This document shows, one piece after another, positions 16,871 through 26,800 of a stretch of DNA of 64,000 nt. The stretch's first letter is position 1, and the number at the start of each line of letters is the position of its first letter. The notes under the pieces are model-generated. The model made no database searches. It had not been told where the DNA came from and saw only the letters and a list, made by a program, of their open reading frames with translations. The translations under genes and the position numbers were made by a program. The stretch spans positions 24,048-88,047 of the forward strand of contig PBOB01000061.1 of the NCBI GenBank assembly GCA_002724185.1, given 5' to 3'. Source of the stretch: Acidiferrobacteraceae bacterium. GTDB lineage: Bacteria > Pseudomonadota > Gammaproteobacteria > Arenicellales > UBA868.

Positions 16871-17743
16871 CTAGTTTTCAGGTATCTTCTGTTTCTGGCG
16901 AATACGATATATTGCCATGCAACTTACGGAAAGAATCACGATAGTACCTCCCAACAGAGAATTTGCGCTTGGAATTTCAGCTAGAACTATCCAAGCTAAG
17001 AGAACAGATAAAATTGATTCCAAAGGCACAGCTAGCATCAGCTCTGCTGCAGGTATATGTCGAGATGCGACAACAAACAATGAATAATAGAGTGGAGAAA
17101 TTAGACCGGCCCAAAAAAAGAGTAGTGTGATCTGTGGTCTGTTTAGTGTGAGATCGTTAAATGAGAAAGGAAAGGCAATAACAGCTGCGATCAAAGTGCC
17201 TATCGCAAACATAGGAATCATATTTATCTTGCGTCCCCAGCGCAGAATAATTGCAAAAAAAGAGACGGTAATTGCACATCCGAGACTTAGAGCAGTGCCT
17301 TTTATGTTTCCGCTGTTTAAATACCCAAGCACCATTAACGAGATACCAATTATGGACCCGACTATAGCGATCCAAGTTATCTTCTGAATTTTTTCCCTTA
17401 GAATAATCCAGCCCAGCAAGGCAGTCATGATCGGGACTAAGGCCAGAATAAACATGACGTTAGCAATGGATGAATGGTGAAGCGCCATGGTGAGGAAGAT
17501 CAAGCTCAAACCAAATGCTGTCGACCCGACAAGTCCTGTGTATCCGATGGCTTTAAGAGCCCCTATAAAGTTTGATCGATAATAAAAGATAAGGCCAAAG
17601 CAAAGTGTGACCCCAATCAGGAAGTGTCGCCAAAATACAATCTGCCAATCTGTCATATCCGCCAGCCAACGAATAAAAATTCCATTGAAACTCGACAATG
17701 TCGCAGCAACAATTAGAATCGTAAAGGCCAGTTGATGTCGCAT
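16871..17743 (-). CDS. EamA-family drug/metabolite transporter
   Basis: A 290-residue protein with ten predicted membrane helices in two EamA repeats (first around residues 5-135, second from about 147). Conserved early segments: FTILIVAATLSSFNGIFIRW and DWQIVFWRHF. A basic C-terminal tail follows the last helix, as in the inside-positive topology. Isolated leftward gene. Substrate unknown. Confidence 0.85.
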   Translation of the reverse strand: MRHQLAFTILIVAATLSSFNGIFIRWLADMTDWQIVFWRHFLIGVTLCFGLIFYYRSNFIGALKAIGYTGLVGSTAFGLSLIFLTMALHHSSIANVMFILALVPIMTALLGWIILREKIQKITWIAIVGSIIGISLMVLGYLNSGNIKGTALSLGCAITVSFFAIILRWGRKINMIPMFAIGTLIAAVIAFPFSFNDLTLNRPQITLLFFWAGLISPLYYSLFVVASRHIPAAELMLAVPLESILSVLLAWIVLAEIPSANSLLGGTIVILSVSCMAIYRIRQKQKIPEN

Positions 17744-17882
17744 GGTAATAATTAGTCTTGGGGATATTGTTCGAGAGCTATAAGGATATCAGTTATATTG
17801 CAGTCGGCGTAAAGGTTAAGAAATTGTTCATATAGTCAAGAGTATAAATGTCATTTAATTCTGCATGAGAAGCGAGAACGAT

Positions 17883-18344
17883 ATGCCAAAAATAGATTAT
17901 GCTGCAATCGAGACACAATATGGAAGCTCATATCCAGGCAGGCTAAAGAAAGTTTGCGATGGCTGTGAGAGGAAAAATATTAGCGGCCATGTTGATTTAA
18001 CACAATTCGGATGTAATTACACGCTGCTACGGCCGGGGGCGGCAACTTCCTTGCGACATTGGCATGAGAAAGAAGATGAATTAGTGATTATTTTTAAGGG
18101 TGAAGTAGTGCTTGTTGATGACTACGGTGAAACTACATTACGTCCTGGAGAAAGCGCGGGGTTCAAGGCGGGAGAGCCCAATGGCCATCAATTTATCAAT
18201 CGAGCCAATTGCGATGCAATTCTGTTCGAAGTTGGTACCCGGATGACTGAAGAAACTGCGCACTATTCTGATGAAGATCTAATTCTTAGATCGAAGAATG
18301 GCAAATTTAGTTTTTCTAGGCGTGACGGCACTAAAATAGTCTGA
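17883..18344 (+). CDS. single-domain cupin protein
   Basis: About 153 residues; start chosen at ATG 17883 because GAGAA lies upstream, with ATG 17865 as alternative. Classic cupin motif 1 is visible: RHWHEKEDELVIIFKGEVVLVDD with both His and the Glu; motif 2 is GEPNGHQFINR. The layout matches COG3837-type cupins, which often sit in metabolic gene sets as metal-dependent isomerases or regulators of unknown role. The protein stands alone. Confidence 0.75.
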   Translation: MPKIDYAAIETQYGSSYPGRLKKVCDGCERKNISGHVDLTQFGCNYTLLRPGAATSLRHWHEKEDELVIIFKGEVVLVDDYGETTLRPGESAGFKAGEPNGHQFINRANCDAILFEVGTRMTEETAHYSDEDLILRSKNGKFSFSRRDGTKIV

Positions 18345-18381
18345 ATTACTATAAGCTGCTTGATTTCCTGTAACATGTTAC

Positions 18382-19680
18382 CTAAGCAGCTTTCCGTACT
18401 CTTGTTTGTTTTGTTTTCTGAAGTGCTGAAGAATGTCCTCGTCTGCGTTTAGATTTAGATGACTTGGTTTTCTTAACGTCTTGGGCCAAACCGCTTTTAG
18501 TTTTGGGGCGAGCCTTAGCGCGCCGCTTCACCTTAGGTTCCGAGCCTGTTGGTTCTAGGCCTTCTATGACTTCACGATTTATCTTGCGCCCAGTCAGTTT
18601 TTCAATCTGCGCTAGTTTTTGCCAGTCCGACGAGCCAACAAGTGAGATAGCGCAACCAGCAGCGCCAGCACGGCCCGTGCGTCCGATCCTATGTATGTAG
18701 TCCTCTGCAACTGTTGGCAGATCAAAATTGATCACGTGGCTTATACCTTTAATGTCAAGGCCTCGGGCTGCAACATCGGTGGCAACCAACATTTCTACTC
18801 GGCCTTTCCTGAGATTCTCAACGGTCTGCCGACGTTTGTTTTGACTCATGTCACCATGTAGTGATGCAGTTTTGTGATCTTTTAAACGAAGGTTCCTAGC
18901 AAGTTGATCAGCTCCTCGTTTGGTTGAGGTGAAAATCAGCGCTTTGGTTAGTTGGTTATTTTCGAGGTGATGTGCCAACAGCTTGTGTTTATGAGCTTTA
19001 CTGTCTGCTTGATGCATATGCTGTCGAATCGATCGATGCCGATCATGGTTAGTAGCCAAACTTATTCTTTGTGGTTTTCTCAGTAACTTTTTTGCGATGT
19101 TTAAGACGCTGCCTTCAAGCGTTGCAGAAAAGAGTAAAGTTTGTCGATTTTGAGGCATCACTGCAGCAATATCTTTAACATCATCAATGAATCCCATGTC
19201 TAGCATCCGGTCTGCTTCATCCAGAATAAAAATTTCGAGCCTGGAAAAATCTACCTTGCCCCGTTCCATGTGATCCATCAGGCGGCCAGGAGTTGCCACT
19301 AGAATATCGACCCGATTTCGGAGTATTTTGAGTTGGGGGGAATAAGCCATTCCGCCAACAATCAAGCCGGTCACTATTTTGGAGAACCGGTTGAACTGTC
19401 GGATATTCTTATCGATCTGAATCGCAAGCTCACGGGTTGGGGTCAATACTAATACGCGGGGGCCTAGCCCAGAGTTTTTTGGACGGCGAAAAAGATGTTG
19501 GAGAGTTGGTAATACAAATGCTGCTGTTTTTCCGGTGCCTGTTTGTGCCGATGCCATTAAGTCTGCTCCAGACAATGCCGCAGGGATTGCTTTCCGTTGA
19601 ATTTCTGTAGGCTTCGTAAAGCCAAGTTTGCTTATTGCCTTAAGCAGTCGAGGATCAAGATCGAATTCGTTAAATAGCAC
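18382..19680 (-). CDS. rhlE: DEAD-box RNA helicase, RhlE type
   Basis: ATP-dependent RNA helicase of 432 residues. All motifs are visible in order: TEIQRKAIPAAL (Q motif), AQTGTGKT, PTRELAIQ, TPGRLMD, DEAD, SAT, ARGLDI and HRIGRTGRAG. The last ~60 residues form a basic Lys/Arg/Ser tail typical of RhlE proteins, which aid RNA binding in ribosome assembly and cold adaptation. The start is GTG with GGAG five bases upstream. A CCGGC/GCCGG hairpin (19693-19707) lies directly before that site and might modulate translation (inference). Confidence 0.9.
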   Translation of the reverse strand: MLFNEFDLDPRLLKAISKLGFTKPTEIQRKAIPAALSGADLMASAQTGTGKTAAFVLPTLQHLFRRPKNSGLGPRVLVLTPTRELAIQIDKNIRQFNRFSKIVTGLIVGGMAYSPQLKILRNRVDILVATPGRLMDHMERGKVDFSRLEIFILDEADRMLDMGFIDDVKDIAAVMPQNRQTLLFSATLEGSVLNIAKKLLRKPQRISLATNHDRHRSIRQHMHQADSKAHKHKLLAHHLENNQLTKALIFTSTKRGADQLARNLRLKDHKTASLHGDMSQNKRRQTVENLRKGRVEMLVATDVAARGLDIKGISHVINFDLPTVAEDYIHRIGRTGRAGAAGCAISLVGSSDWQKLAQIEKLTGRKINREVIEGLEPTGSEPKVKRRAKARPKTKSGLAQDVKKTKSSKSKRRRGHSSALQKTKQTRVRKAA

Positions 19681-20268
19681 AATGTCTCCAGCCCGGCCAT
19701 GTGCCGGATCATATAGATGTACAGGAAGGGAGAGATTTATTTGGTCTCGCCGACCGCAGAACGTCGCTGACTACAGCGCAAGCAATGAAAGAGTTCATCG
19801 ATGGTCAGAAACGCACTAACCCACTATCGTAGGAAGAGCGAATATACAGTGCTTGACTGGAAATTGCGAGGCCACTTCGTGAGTTCACGTCACTGATTTG
19901 ATTGTGAGCGGTAATGTTAGTTCTTTTCGATCGCGATATAAGTGCCACAATAATTAGAAGTGGGGAGTCTTTATAGTGCTATCCTATTTTGGTTTCAGCC
20001 CCAGCAAGTATATGTATGCCATCAATGTAATAGACGGAGCCCGGACTAGATTCAGTGCTAAAATTGTTGCAAGTTTTGGAGGCGTGTTGTAATAAGCGGA
20101 GGGTTCTAGCCGTTAATTTAAAGCGTTTATACTAAATTAGGCAACCTCCCGTTCATCGGACTATAGACTTGAAAGATAGGGGAGGGAGAAAACGCTCAAT
20201 CTGCTCATGGTCTCCATGACATAGACATAATAGGTAATCAAGTTAAGCGTCCTGACCAGCCATATCAA
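19681..20268. other. 588-bp intergenic region between divergent rhlE and MFS genes
   Basis: No convincing gene. A 38-codon GTG frame at 19976-20092 has a GGGGAG ribosome-binding-like site but no recognisable product. The pair GGAGGGTT/AACCTCCC around 20098-20155 could form a weak stem. Both flanking promoters must lie here, but no box pair is clear enough to call. Confidence 0.5.
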
Positions 20269-21555
20269 GTGAAAAATTATCAGACAAAGCCACCGAGGAG
20301 GTTGGCATGCGGAATTTGGATTCTCGGCGCTAGCTTCTTTTTGCTTGGATTTTTTCACCGGGTAGCTCCTGGAGTGTTAACGCGTGAACTAACCCACGCA
20401 TTTGAACTTACTGCAACTTCGCTCGGTGGACTTTCTAGCCTTTATTTTTATGCTTATGTTGCCATGCAAATACCAACAGGCATGCTAGTTGACCGTATCG
20501 GTCCTCGGCGTTTGCTGATTTTCGGAGGACTTATAACAGCTCTTGGGACTGTATTATTCGCCTTTGCGCCAACATTGTTATGGGCAGGAGTAGGTAGGTT
20601 TATTATTGGTGGTTCAGTTGCTGTTGCATTTGTGTCGACGCTAAAGTTGACTGCACATTGGTTTCCAGAAAATCGCTATTCATTGGCGACGGGATTCTTG
20701 CTCGTGGCGGGGATGATTGGTGCGATTTTTGCTGGAGTTCCTCTTCAGTGGTTGTCGGACACATTTGGGTGGCGATCGGTCATCGGCTGGTCAGCTTCCA
20801 TCGGCATTCTCATTTGCTTTATTGCTAATTGGTTAGTTCGTGACGATCCAACTGAGAGAGGGTATAAGTCTTACTACTTTGCCAGCCCAACAAGTCCGAC
20901 TATTGGTATGTTTGCGGGCTTAAGGAAGGTACTTGCGTATCGCAATACATGGATTATGACACTTGTACCAGGAGGTGTAGTAGGAGCAGTTCTTGCTTTC
21001 GCCGGCTTGTGGGGAGTTCCTTTTCTTACTGATATCTATAATTTGAGCCCAGCGCTGGCAGCCACACTATGTTCGGGAGTCATGCTTTCATGGGCAGTGG
21101 GTGGCCCATTTTTCAGCGTGATATCTGAGAGATTATTTAGGCGTCGTTCTCTCTATCTGCTTGGCACGGTTCTCGCACTCTTTTCATGGTTGATAGTATT
21201 GCTTATACCGAATCTACCGATCTGGATGCTCGCATCGTTTCTTTTGTGCGCAGGTCTGTTTTCCGGTGGCATGGTTCTTGGGTTTTCGCTAGCCAAAGAA
21301 TCAGTGCCAAGTAGCTTGAGCGGCACAGTCACAGGTCTCGTCAATGCAGGTGTTATGTGTGGTCCTATGCTGCTGCAACCAATAGTAGGGCGGTTTCTGG
21401 ATAGCATGTGGGATGGCCGGCTTGAAGGAAGTATTCGGATCTATGATGCCGCTGCGTACCGTGTTGGATTTAGCGTAATGTTAGTTTGGTTGGTGATTTC
21501 AGTTCTGTTGCTAATTGTTGCTCGTGAGTCATTTTGTCGACAGATTGTCGAATAG
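20269..21555 (+). CDS. major facilitator superfamily transporter
   Basis: A 428-residue protein with twelve hydrophobic helices. The MFS loop signature between helices 2 and 3 is visible as GMLVDRIGPRRLL. The N-terminus (GASFFLLGFFHRVAPGVL) is typical of the organic-acid/hexuronate-type MFS group. Starts at GTG with no strong ribosome-binding site. It is followed after 186 bp by an HpcH/HpaI aldolase gene, hinting at uptake of a sugar acid or similar compound (weak). Confidence 0.8.
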   Translation: MKNYQTKPPRRLACGIWILGASFFLLGFFHRVAPGVLTRELTHAFELTATSLGGLSSLYFYAYVAMQIPTGMLVDRIGPRRLLIFGGLITALGTVLFAFAPTLLWAGVGRFIIGGSVAVAFVSTLKLTAHWFPENRYSLATGFLLVAGMIGAIFAGVPLQWLSDTFGWRSVIGWSASIGILICFIANWLVRDDPTERGYKSYYFASPTSPTIGMFAGLRKVLAYRNTWIMTLVPGGVVGAVLAFAGLWGVPFLTDIYNLSPALAATLCSGVMLSWAVGGPFFSVISERLFRRRSLYLLGTVLALFSWLIVLLIPNLPIWMLASFLLCAGLFSGGMVLGFSLAKESVPSSLSGTVTGLVNAGVMCGPMLLQPIVGRFLDSMWDGRLEGSIRIYDAAAYRVGFSVMLVWLVISVLLLIVARESFCRQIVE

Positions 21556-21741
21556 AATTGGCTGGATCAAACTATGATTCCAGGGAAATTACCAATTATT
21601 AACTCATTTCAAGCAGTTGCGTGCTACAATTTTATTCAGAACCAATCGGTTTAGGTGCGGGGCTTGCTTTTGCTATTTTCAAATACGAAGTTACTAACGT
21701 TTTCGAATACCAACTAGGGTCAACTATAAGAGTTAGTGTCT

Positions 21742-22539
21742 ATGATCATGCATAACAGTCTACGCAACGTCTTTGCGAGTGGCGCGCCAACATTAGGGAC
21801 ACATTTCTTATCTAATGATCCTGATATCCCCGAGGTTATAGGTGATTTGGGTCTTTTCGACTACGGGGAATATTGTGCTGAATACTCCTCCTTTGATATG
21901 ACTCTCCTTTATCATATGGCCCGGGCAGCTCAGTGTGCTGACCTGCCATTAATGATTAAGCTGGATCAAATGAGCCAAGCCTTTTGGTCGCAGGCTGCGA
22001 TCGGTGCAGGATTTAAAGCGCTACTCTTTACTGATATCAGAAATAAGGATGATATTGATCGATGCCATAGATCTATTCGTCCAGACAATCCGAAACATGA
22101 CGGCCTCATGGGTGTCAAGCTGCGTCGTCCAGCGCTTGGCGGTTATAACGTCGAGGGTTACCTTGAAGACTTGCAGTCTGTTTTATTTTTAATAATGATC
22201 GAAAAGAACATTGCTGTAGAAAACATAGATGCAATATTGATAAAAGCTAAAGAGAAGGGAGTTGATATGACGCAGTGGGGGCCAGTTGACTTCGCGTTTT
22301 CTCGAGGCACGGATGTAAATTCCATAGATATGGATGTAAATAGCGCTGAAGAACTAGTAATCAGAAAATCTATTGAATATGGAATAGCGCCAAGAATAGA
22401 GATTGATTCGGTAGAGGCTGCGACAAGATATATAGATCTCGGAGTCAGACATTTTTGTATCGGTTGGGATAGATTTATTTACCAGGCAGGCTTGACAGCT
22501 ATTGGAGAGGGAATGCGCAAGCTTCTTTCCGATATTTGA
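21742..22539 (+). CDS. HpcH/HpaI-family aldolase
   Basis: About 265 residues, (beta/alpha)8 class II aldolase of the HpcH/HpaI/citrate-lyase-beta family, which makes or breaks 2-keto-3-deoxy acids with a divalent metal. Recognisable segments: GDLGLFDYGEYCAEYSS, MIEKNIAVENIDAIL and the GPVDFAFSRG metal/phosphate-side loop. An AAGAG about 9 bases upstream supports ATG 21742; GTG 21736 is the alternative. The physiological substrate is unknown. Confidence 0.75.
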   Translation: MIMHNSLRNVFASGAPTLGTHFLSNDPDIPEVIGDLGLFDYGEYCAEYSSFDMTLLYHMARAAQCADLPLMIKLDQMSQAFWSQAAIGAGFKALLFTDIRNKDDIDRCHRSIRPDNPKHDGLMGVKLRRPALGGYNVEGYLEDLQSVLFLIMIEKNIAVENIDAILIKAKEKGVDMTQWGPVDFAFSRGTDVNSIDMDVNSAEELVIRKSIEYGIAPRIEIDSVEAATRYIDLGVRHFCIGWDRFIYQAGLTAIGEGMRKLLSDI

Positions 22540-22663
22540 ATTGTAAACAACGCTTGGTTCCAGAGTGTTCGTAGCATACGATTAAGGAACTAGTAAAAAC
22601 GCCATTAAATAGGATGTAAAATTAGAAATGATTTGTGCGGTAGGCCTGTAAGATGCCCTGTAA

Positions 22664-22740
22664 GCGCCCGTAGCTCAGTTGGATAGAGTGCATGGCTACG
22701 AACCATGAGGTCGGGAGTTCGAATCTCTCCGGGCGCGCCA
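22664..22740 (+). tRNA. tRNA-Arg(ACG)
   Basis: 77-nt tRNA with encoded CCA. Acceptor GCGCCCG pairs with CGGGCGC. The anticodon stem CATGG/CCATG encloses CTACGAA with anticodon ACG at 22698-22700, which is normally edited to ICG. D arm and T arm (GTTCGAATCT) are normal. Confidence 0.96.
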
Positions 22741-22843
22741 ACTTGGTGAGGTTAGTCCGTTTCGTAGACAGGCGTTATTTTCGAGGCTGGATTATATTGT
22801 GGTTGAATAGATTTTGATATTTCTAGCAAGCGACAGGAGCGTG

Positions 22844-23812
22844 ATGGTAGATCAGACATCCATTCTAGACTCATTGAACTTTCCAGTTGCCTTGGTTGAT
22901 CTAGATTCTCAGCAATTGATCTTCATTAATAGAGCATTTTGTTTTTTGTCCGATATTTTTGTAGACGGATCTGAAGCCCCAGATTTAGGTGATCTGGACA
23001 AGTTTTTTGATGGTCGTTTGTCGAACCTACTTAAGACAAAAGATATGTGTCTTGTTAAGGAGATTGCATCAGATCAAGCTGCTATGACGTTTTATGAGTT
23101 TACTTTAAGATTATCGAGCGACAGTGATTCAACTGCTATCTTGATCGGTTTTGACAAATCGGATTTGAATGAAGCACGAACTAGCATAGACGCCCATTTG
23201 ATGACCATCGAAGAGCAATCTAAAGATATAGCGTTGATCGAACAGCGAAATAAGGAGTTATATAGATTGGCACATACGGACTCACTAACGGGTGTAGCTA
23301 ATCGCAGGGCGTTATTTAGACAGTTTAAGGCTATAGCTACCACCTCAAAGGATTTTCATTGTATCGTGAGTATTCTTGATATAGACCACTTCAAAGTTTA
23401 TAACGATCAATATGGTCATGAATTTGGCGATTTTGTGTTACGGACATTCGCAAGGCAGGTGAGAGGGCAGATCGCGGAAGATTCGATTATCGCGCGACTA
23501 GGGGGTGAGGAGTTCTGTGTAGTAGATTTCCATAATACACGCTCAAGTGCTACAGAAAGGCTAGAAACTGCGCTTGATATTGTCAAGGATCTGCAACTAA
23601 AGACGCCAAAGGTTGACTCAGTGAATATATCTTTTAGTGCTGGTGTCGCTGAATATGCTGTTGATGGTTTAACGCTTGATGAGTTATTAAGAAATGCTGA
23701 TAAAGCTCTATATTTTGCGAAAGCAAATGGTCGGTCGTGTGTGATCCCGTATTCTGCAGATCTCTTTGAGAAGCGTGATATGACTTTAATTGCTAAGCTA
23801 CACGGAACGTAA
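22844..23812 (+). CDS. diguanylate cyclase (GGDEF) with PAS-like sensor
   Basis: About 322 residues; ATG 22844 follows an AGGAG. The N-terminal ~110 residues look like a PAS sensor (DSLNFPVALVDLDSQQLIFINRAF). A coiled linker (residues about 118-145) leads to a complete GGDEF domain with DSLTGVANRRAL and the active-site GGEEF, so it should make c-di-GMP from two GTP. The RxxD inhibitory site five residues upstream is absent, so product inhibition is unlikely. No partner regulator nearby. Confidence 0.88.
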   Translation: MVDQTSILDSLNFPVALVDLDSQQLIFINRAFCFLSDIFVDGSEAPDLGDLDKFFDGRLSNLLKTKDMCLVKEIASDQAAMTFYEFTLRLSSDSDSTAILIGFDKSDLNEARTSIDAHLMTIEEQSKDIALIEQRNKELYRLAHTDSLTGVANRRALFRQFKAIATTSKDFHCIVSILDIDHFKVYNDQYGHEFGDFVLRTFARQVRGQIAEDSIIARLGGEEFCVVDFHNTRSSATERLETALDIVKDLQLKTPKVDSVNISFSAGVAEYAVDGLTLDELLRNADKALYFAKANGRSCVIPYSADLFEKRDMTLIAKLHGT

Positions 23813-23916
23813 CTAGTTATCATTGTCTTGATCATGGGTTTTTACAGGCCATTCTCCTTATATCTGACTTTATGTAGTTATATACTATCGGCACGGTACC
23901 AACAGGGTATTTGGTT

Positions 23917-24612
23917 GTGATCTATAGCAAATATTGGATGCCAGAACTCGTTGGGATAGCAACACTTGTACTCGTGGCAACAATCCCATTTTGGCTTAGT
24001 CCCATCGATCTCGTTATTGCCCATTGGTTTTTCCATCCAGCCGATCCTGGAAAGGGCTGGGTCTTCGCTGATTATTGGCTCTGGCAATTCTTTTTCTGGC
24101 TAGCACCATGGTTAGCTCTAGGAGTGGGACTTAGCGGCGTTATGATCTTCTTAGTTGGAGCGAGTAGGAAGGTTAATAATCGCATGCGTGTCTATGGCGT
24201 ATATTTATTGCTTAGTGTTGTTGTAGGTCCTGGTCTAATAGTTAATGCGATTTTTAAAGATCATTGGGAACGCCCACGGCCACGCGATATTCAGGTGTTT
24301 GGTGGGACAGAACACTACATACCTCCCTTAGCTATCGGCACCGAAGGCAACTCTTTTCCTTGCGGCCACTGTTCAGTAGCATTTTTGTTGGGCGGTTTCT
24401 ACCTAGTTTGGAGACGAAGATTTCCGAATAGGGCTTATACCGCTTTAGCAGTTTCTATTGTTCTTGGTTTTACTATGGGCATTGCCAGGATGGCAGCTGG
24501 TGGCCATTTCTTATCGGATGTTCTTTGGTCAGCTATTTTCACTTGGTCCACTCTTCTCTTTTTATATTGGATCGTATTACGGATACCTTGGCGGGAAGAC
24601 GCTATAAGATAG
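23917..24612 (+). CDS. PAP2-family membrane phosphatase
   Basis: About 231 residues with six hydrophobic helices and the phosphatidic-acid-phosphatase signature: KDHWERPRP (motif 1), FPCGHCSVAF (motif 2) and RMAAGGHFLSDVLW (motif 3). In motif 2 the usual PSGH is PCGH, a Ser-to-Cys change that keeps the catalytic His. Likely dephosphorylates a lipid or undecaprenyl phosphate at the periplasmic face (LpxE-like). GTG 23917 has AGGG upstream; TTG 23911 is possible. It lies 12 bp before manC, suggesting a shared envelope-polysaccharide role. Confidence 0.8.
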   Translation: MIYSKYWMPELVGIATLVLVATIPFWLSPIDLVIAHWFFHPADPGKGWVFADYWLWQFFFWLAPWLALGVGLSGVMIFLVGASRKVNNRMRVYGVYLLLSVVVGPGLIVNAIFKDHWERPRPRDIQVFGGTEHYIPPLAIGTEGNSFPCGHCSVAFLLGGFYLVWRRRFPNRAYTALAVSIVLGFTMGIARMAAGGHFLSDVLWSAIFTWSTLLFLYWIVLRIPWREDAIR

Positions 24613-24624
24613 GAGAGCTTCTAC

Positions 24625-26058
24625 GTGTCCAAGCAAATAATCATACCAGTTGTTCTAGCGGGGGGTATCGGTACGAGATTGTGGCCGTTATCTCGAGAGC
24701 AAGCGTCGAAACAGTTTCTTCGGTTAACGGGAAAACAGTCAATGTTGCAGTATACAGTACAGAGATTACTGAATCTGCCACATACTACACCACCAATTAT
24801 TACATGCAATAAAGATCATCAATTTTTAGTAAGAGGACAGATGAGAGAGCTGTCACTCGAATATCGAACGATCTTTCTTGAGCCTATAGGTCGGGGTACT
24901 GGACCAGCTGCTCTGATAGCTTGCTTAGAAACACTTTCAGACAATATTGATCCACTAGTTCTAATTGTTCCTGCAGATCATGTAATTCAAAATGAGGCCG
25001 AGTTTGGCGCTGCATTAGAGGTAGGTGTAACGTCGGCTGAAGCTGGTTATCTAGTGACTTTTGGCGTCTTGCCAACAAGAACTGAAAGCGGCTATGGTTA
25101 CATACAGCGTGGTCAAGAGCTACAGCCTGGGGTTTTTCAGCTAGCCTCGTTTGTGGAGAAGCCAAATTTATCTGCCGCTACGGACTATGGAAAAGATAGC
25201 CGATGGTTCTGGAACAGTGGCATGTTTTTGTTTAAGGCAAATCAATATATTGAAGAAGCCAAACAATATCAACCAGAAATGTTTGCTTGTTGTCGTCAGG
25301 CTCTTGAAGAATCAGAGAACGCTCATGGGTGCGTTCATATACCTCAGTCAAGTTTGACGCAATGTGATTCAGGCTCGATCGATACCATGATTATGGAAAA
25401 AACAACAAAGGGCGTGCTCGTACCTTTGGATGCGATGTGGAGCGATGTCGGTTCCTGGAAAGCTATGTGGGAAATAAATAAGCCGGATAGTAATGGTAAT
25501 GTGGTTCATGGTGACGCAATAACGCGAAATACTTCCAACACGCTTGTCTATGCCGATCATAAGTTAATTGCGACTGTTGGCGTTGAGAATTTAGTTATAG
25601 TGGATTCATCTGATGCTTTGCTAGTTTGCCATCTAGATAAGGCGCAGGAAGTGCAAGATGTTGTCGCAAGCCTTAAGAGTGATAATCGCGAAGAATATAG
25701 GCAGCATCGTAAGGTAGATCGTCCGTGGGGCACCTATGAAACGGTAGATGCAGGTGAGGAATTTAGAGTCAAGAGAATTACTGTTTACCCAGGATGCCGA
25801 TTATCGCTACAGTCACATAGCAAAAGAGCCGAACATTGGATTGTTGTGAGTGGGTGTGCGCAAGTTACGAGGGGCAGAGAGCAGTTCGCATTGAGCAAGA
25901 ATGAGTCAACATATATTCCGGCTAATACTAAGCATCGACTCGAAAATTCAGGCCAAACTAACCTAGTATTAGTTGAAGTACAAACTGGAAGTTATCTTGA
26001 GGAAGATGACATCGTGCGCTACGAGGACGACTTTGACCGTCAATCAGGAGATTTCTAG
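24625..26058 (+). CDS. manC: mannose-1-phosphate guanylyltransferase / mannose-6-phosphate isomerase
   Basis: A 477-residue bifunctional type II enzyme making GDP-mannose, and by the second domain interconverting fructose-6-P and mannose-6-P. The N-terminal nucleotidyltransferase domain (about residues 1-290) has GGIGTRLWPLSR and FVEKP. The C-terminal cupin isomerase (from about 360) has WGTYE and the LSLQSHSKRAEHW metal-binding strand. GTG start with AGGAG upstream. Supplies GDP-mannose for exopolysaccharide or lipopolysaccharide. No glycosyltransferase is adjacent. Confidence 0.93.
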   Translation: MSKQIIIPVVLAGGIGTRLWPLSREQASKQFLRLTGKQSMLQYTVQRLLNLPHTTPPIITCNKDHQFLVRGQMRELSLEYRTIFLEPIGRGTGPAALIACLETLSDNIDPLVLIVPADHVIQNEAEFGAALEVGVTSAEAGYLVTFGVLPTRTESGYGYIQRGQELQPGVFQLASFVEKPNLSAATDYGKDSRWFWNSGMFLFKANQYIEEAKQYQPEMFACCRQALEESENAHGCVHIPQSSLTQCDSGSIDTMIMEKTTKGVLVPLDAMWSDVGSWKAMWEINKPDSNGNVVHGDAITRNTSNTLVYADHKLIATVGVENLVIVDSSDALLVCHLDKAQEVQDVVASLKSDNREEYRQHRKVDRPWGTYETVDAGEEFRVKRITVYPGCRLSLQSHSKRAEHWIVVSGCAQVTRGREQFALSKNESTYIPANTKHRLENSGQTNLVLVEVQTGSYLEEDDIVRYEDDFDRQSGDF

Positions 26059-26079
26059 TCCATACTATATTTCTGTATT

Positions 26080-26793
26080 CTAGAGTTCAGTGTAGTTACG
26101 AATAGTGATATTACTAGATGATGCGACTGCAAGAGCAGTTCGGTATGCGTTTGGCGCCGGTAAGTCTATGAGCTGTGTTTCCTGAACATCGCTAGGCAAC
26201 CAGGGTGTTGCAATTAGACGTGCAGATTCGCTTGGACTTACATTAACGACGAATGATGCTAAGTGTCGCGACAAACCTATGCCGTGACGTTTTAAATAGG
26301 CTTCTTTGCGTGACCAGCATGTGAAGAAAAGATCGGTTGAGTTATGATCTTTAGTATAAAGCATGCTGCTGAACTCATGCGCCGAGAAAAATCTTTTTGC
26401 TATACGTAAATAATAATTGGGTTTTGATTCTCTAATTTCTTCAATATCGACCCCTATGGGCATGCTATTTGTTACTCCGTATATTAGGTATTTCCCTGAT
26501 TTGGAAGCGTTAAATTCAATTTTGGAATTATGACATTTTGCGAGTTGAGGCTTGCCATGCGCACCATAAGCAAATTGAATTGATTGTTCAGTGATGTTTA
26601 GATATTTGTTCAGGATAATACGTAGCACACCGCGTGAGAGGTAGAATTGTTTTCCCGCATACGGAACTACTAAACGATCTGCGCGCATTCGTTCTTCTGG
26701 GGAGAGCAGTTCTTTGCAGTCCGAAACAAGATGCTGAACTGAGTCTATGGAAATGGTCCAAACATCAATAGACCCATTATTAATAACAGGCAT
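26080..26793 (-). CDS. 4'-phosphopantetheinyl transferase (Sfp/HetI type)
   Basis: A 237-residue Sfp-size enzyme that loads the phosphopantetheine arm of CoA onto carrier proteins. The magnesium motif is GVDIEEIRE (about residue 127) and the second motif is FTCWSRKEAYLKRHGIG, with the conserved W and KEA. Last gene of a leftward operon, seven bases after an ABC permease. No carrier-protein gene (ACP, NRPS or PKS) lies in the window, so the target is elsewhere; a link to the exporter is possible. Confidence 0.87.
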   Translation of the reverse strand: MPVINNGSIDVWTISIDSVQHLVSDCKELLSPEERMRADRLVVPYAGKQFYLSRGVLRIILNKYLNITEQSIQFAYGAHGKPQLAKCHNSKIEFNASKSGKYLIYGVTNSMPIGVDIEEIRESKPNYYLRIAKRFFSAHEFSSMLYTKDHNSTDLFFTCWSRKEAYLKRHGIGLSRHLASFVVNVSPSESARLIATPWLPSDVQETQLIDLPAPNAYRTALAVASSSNITIRNYTEL

Positions 26794-26800
26794 TACGAGG

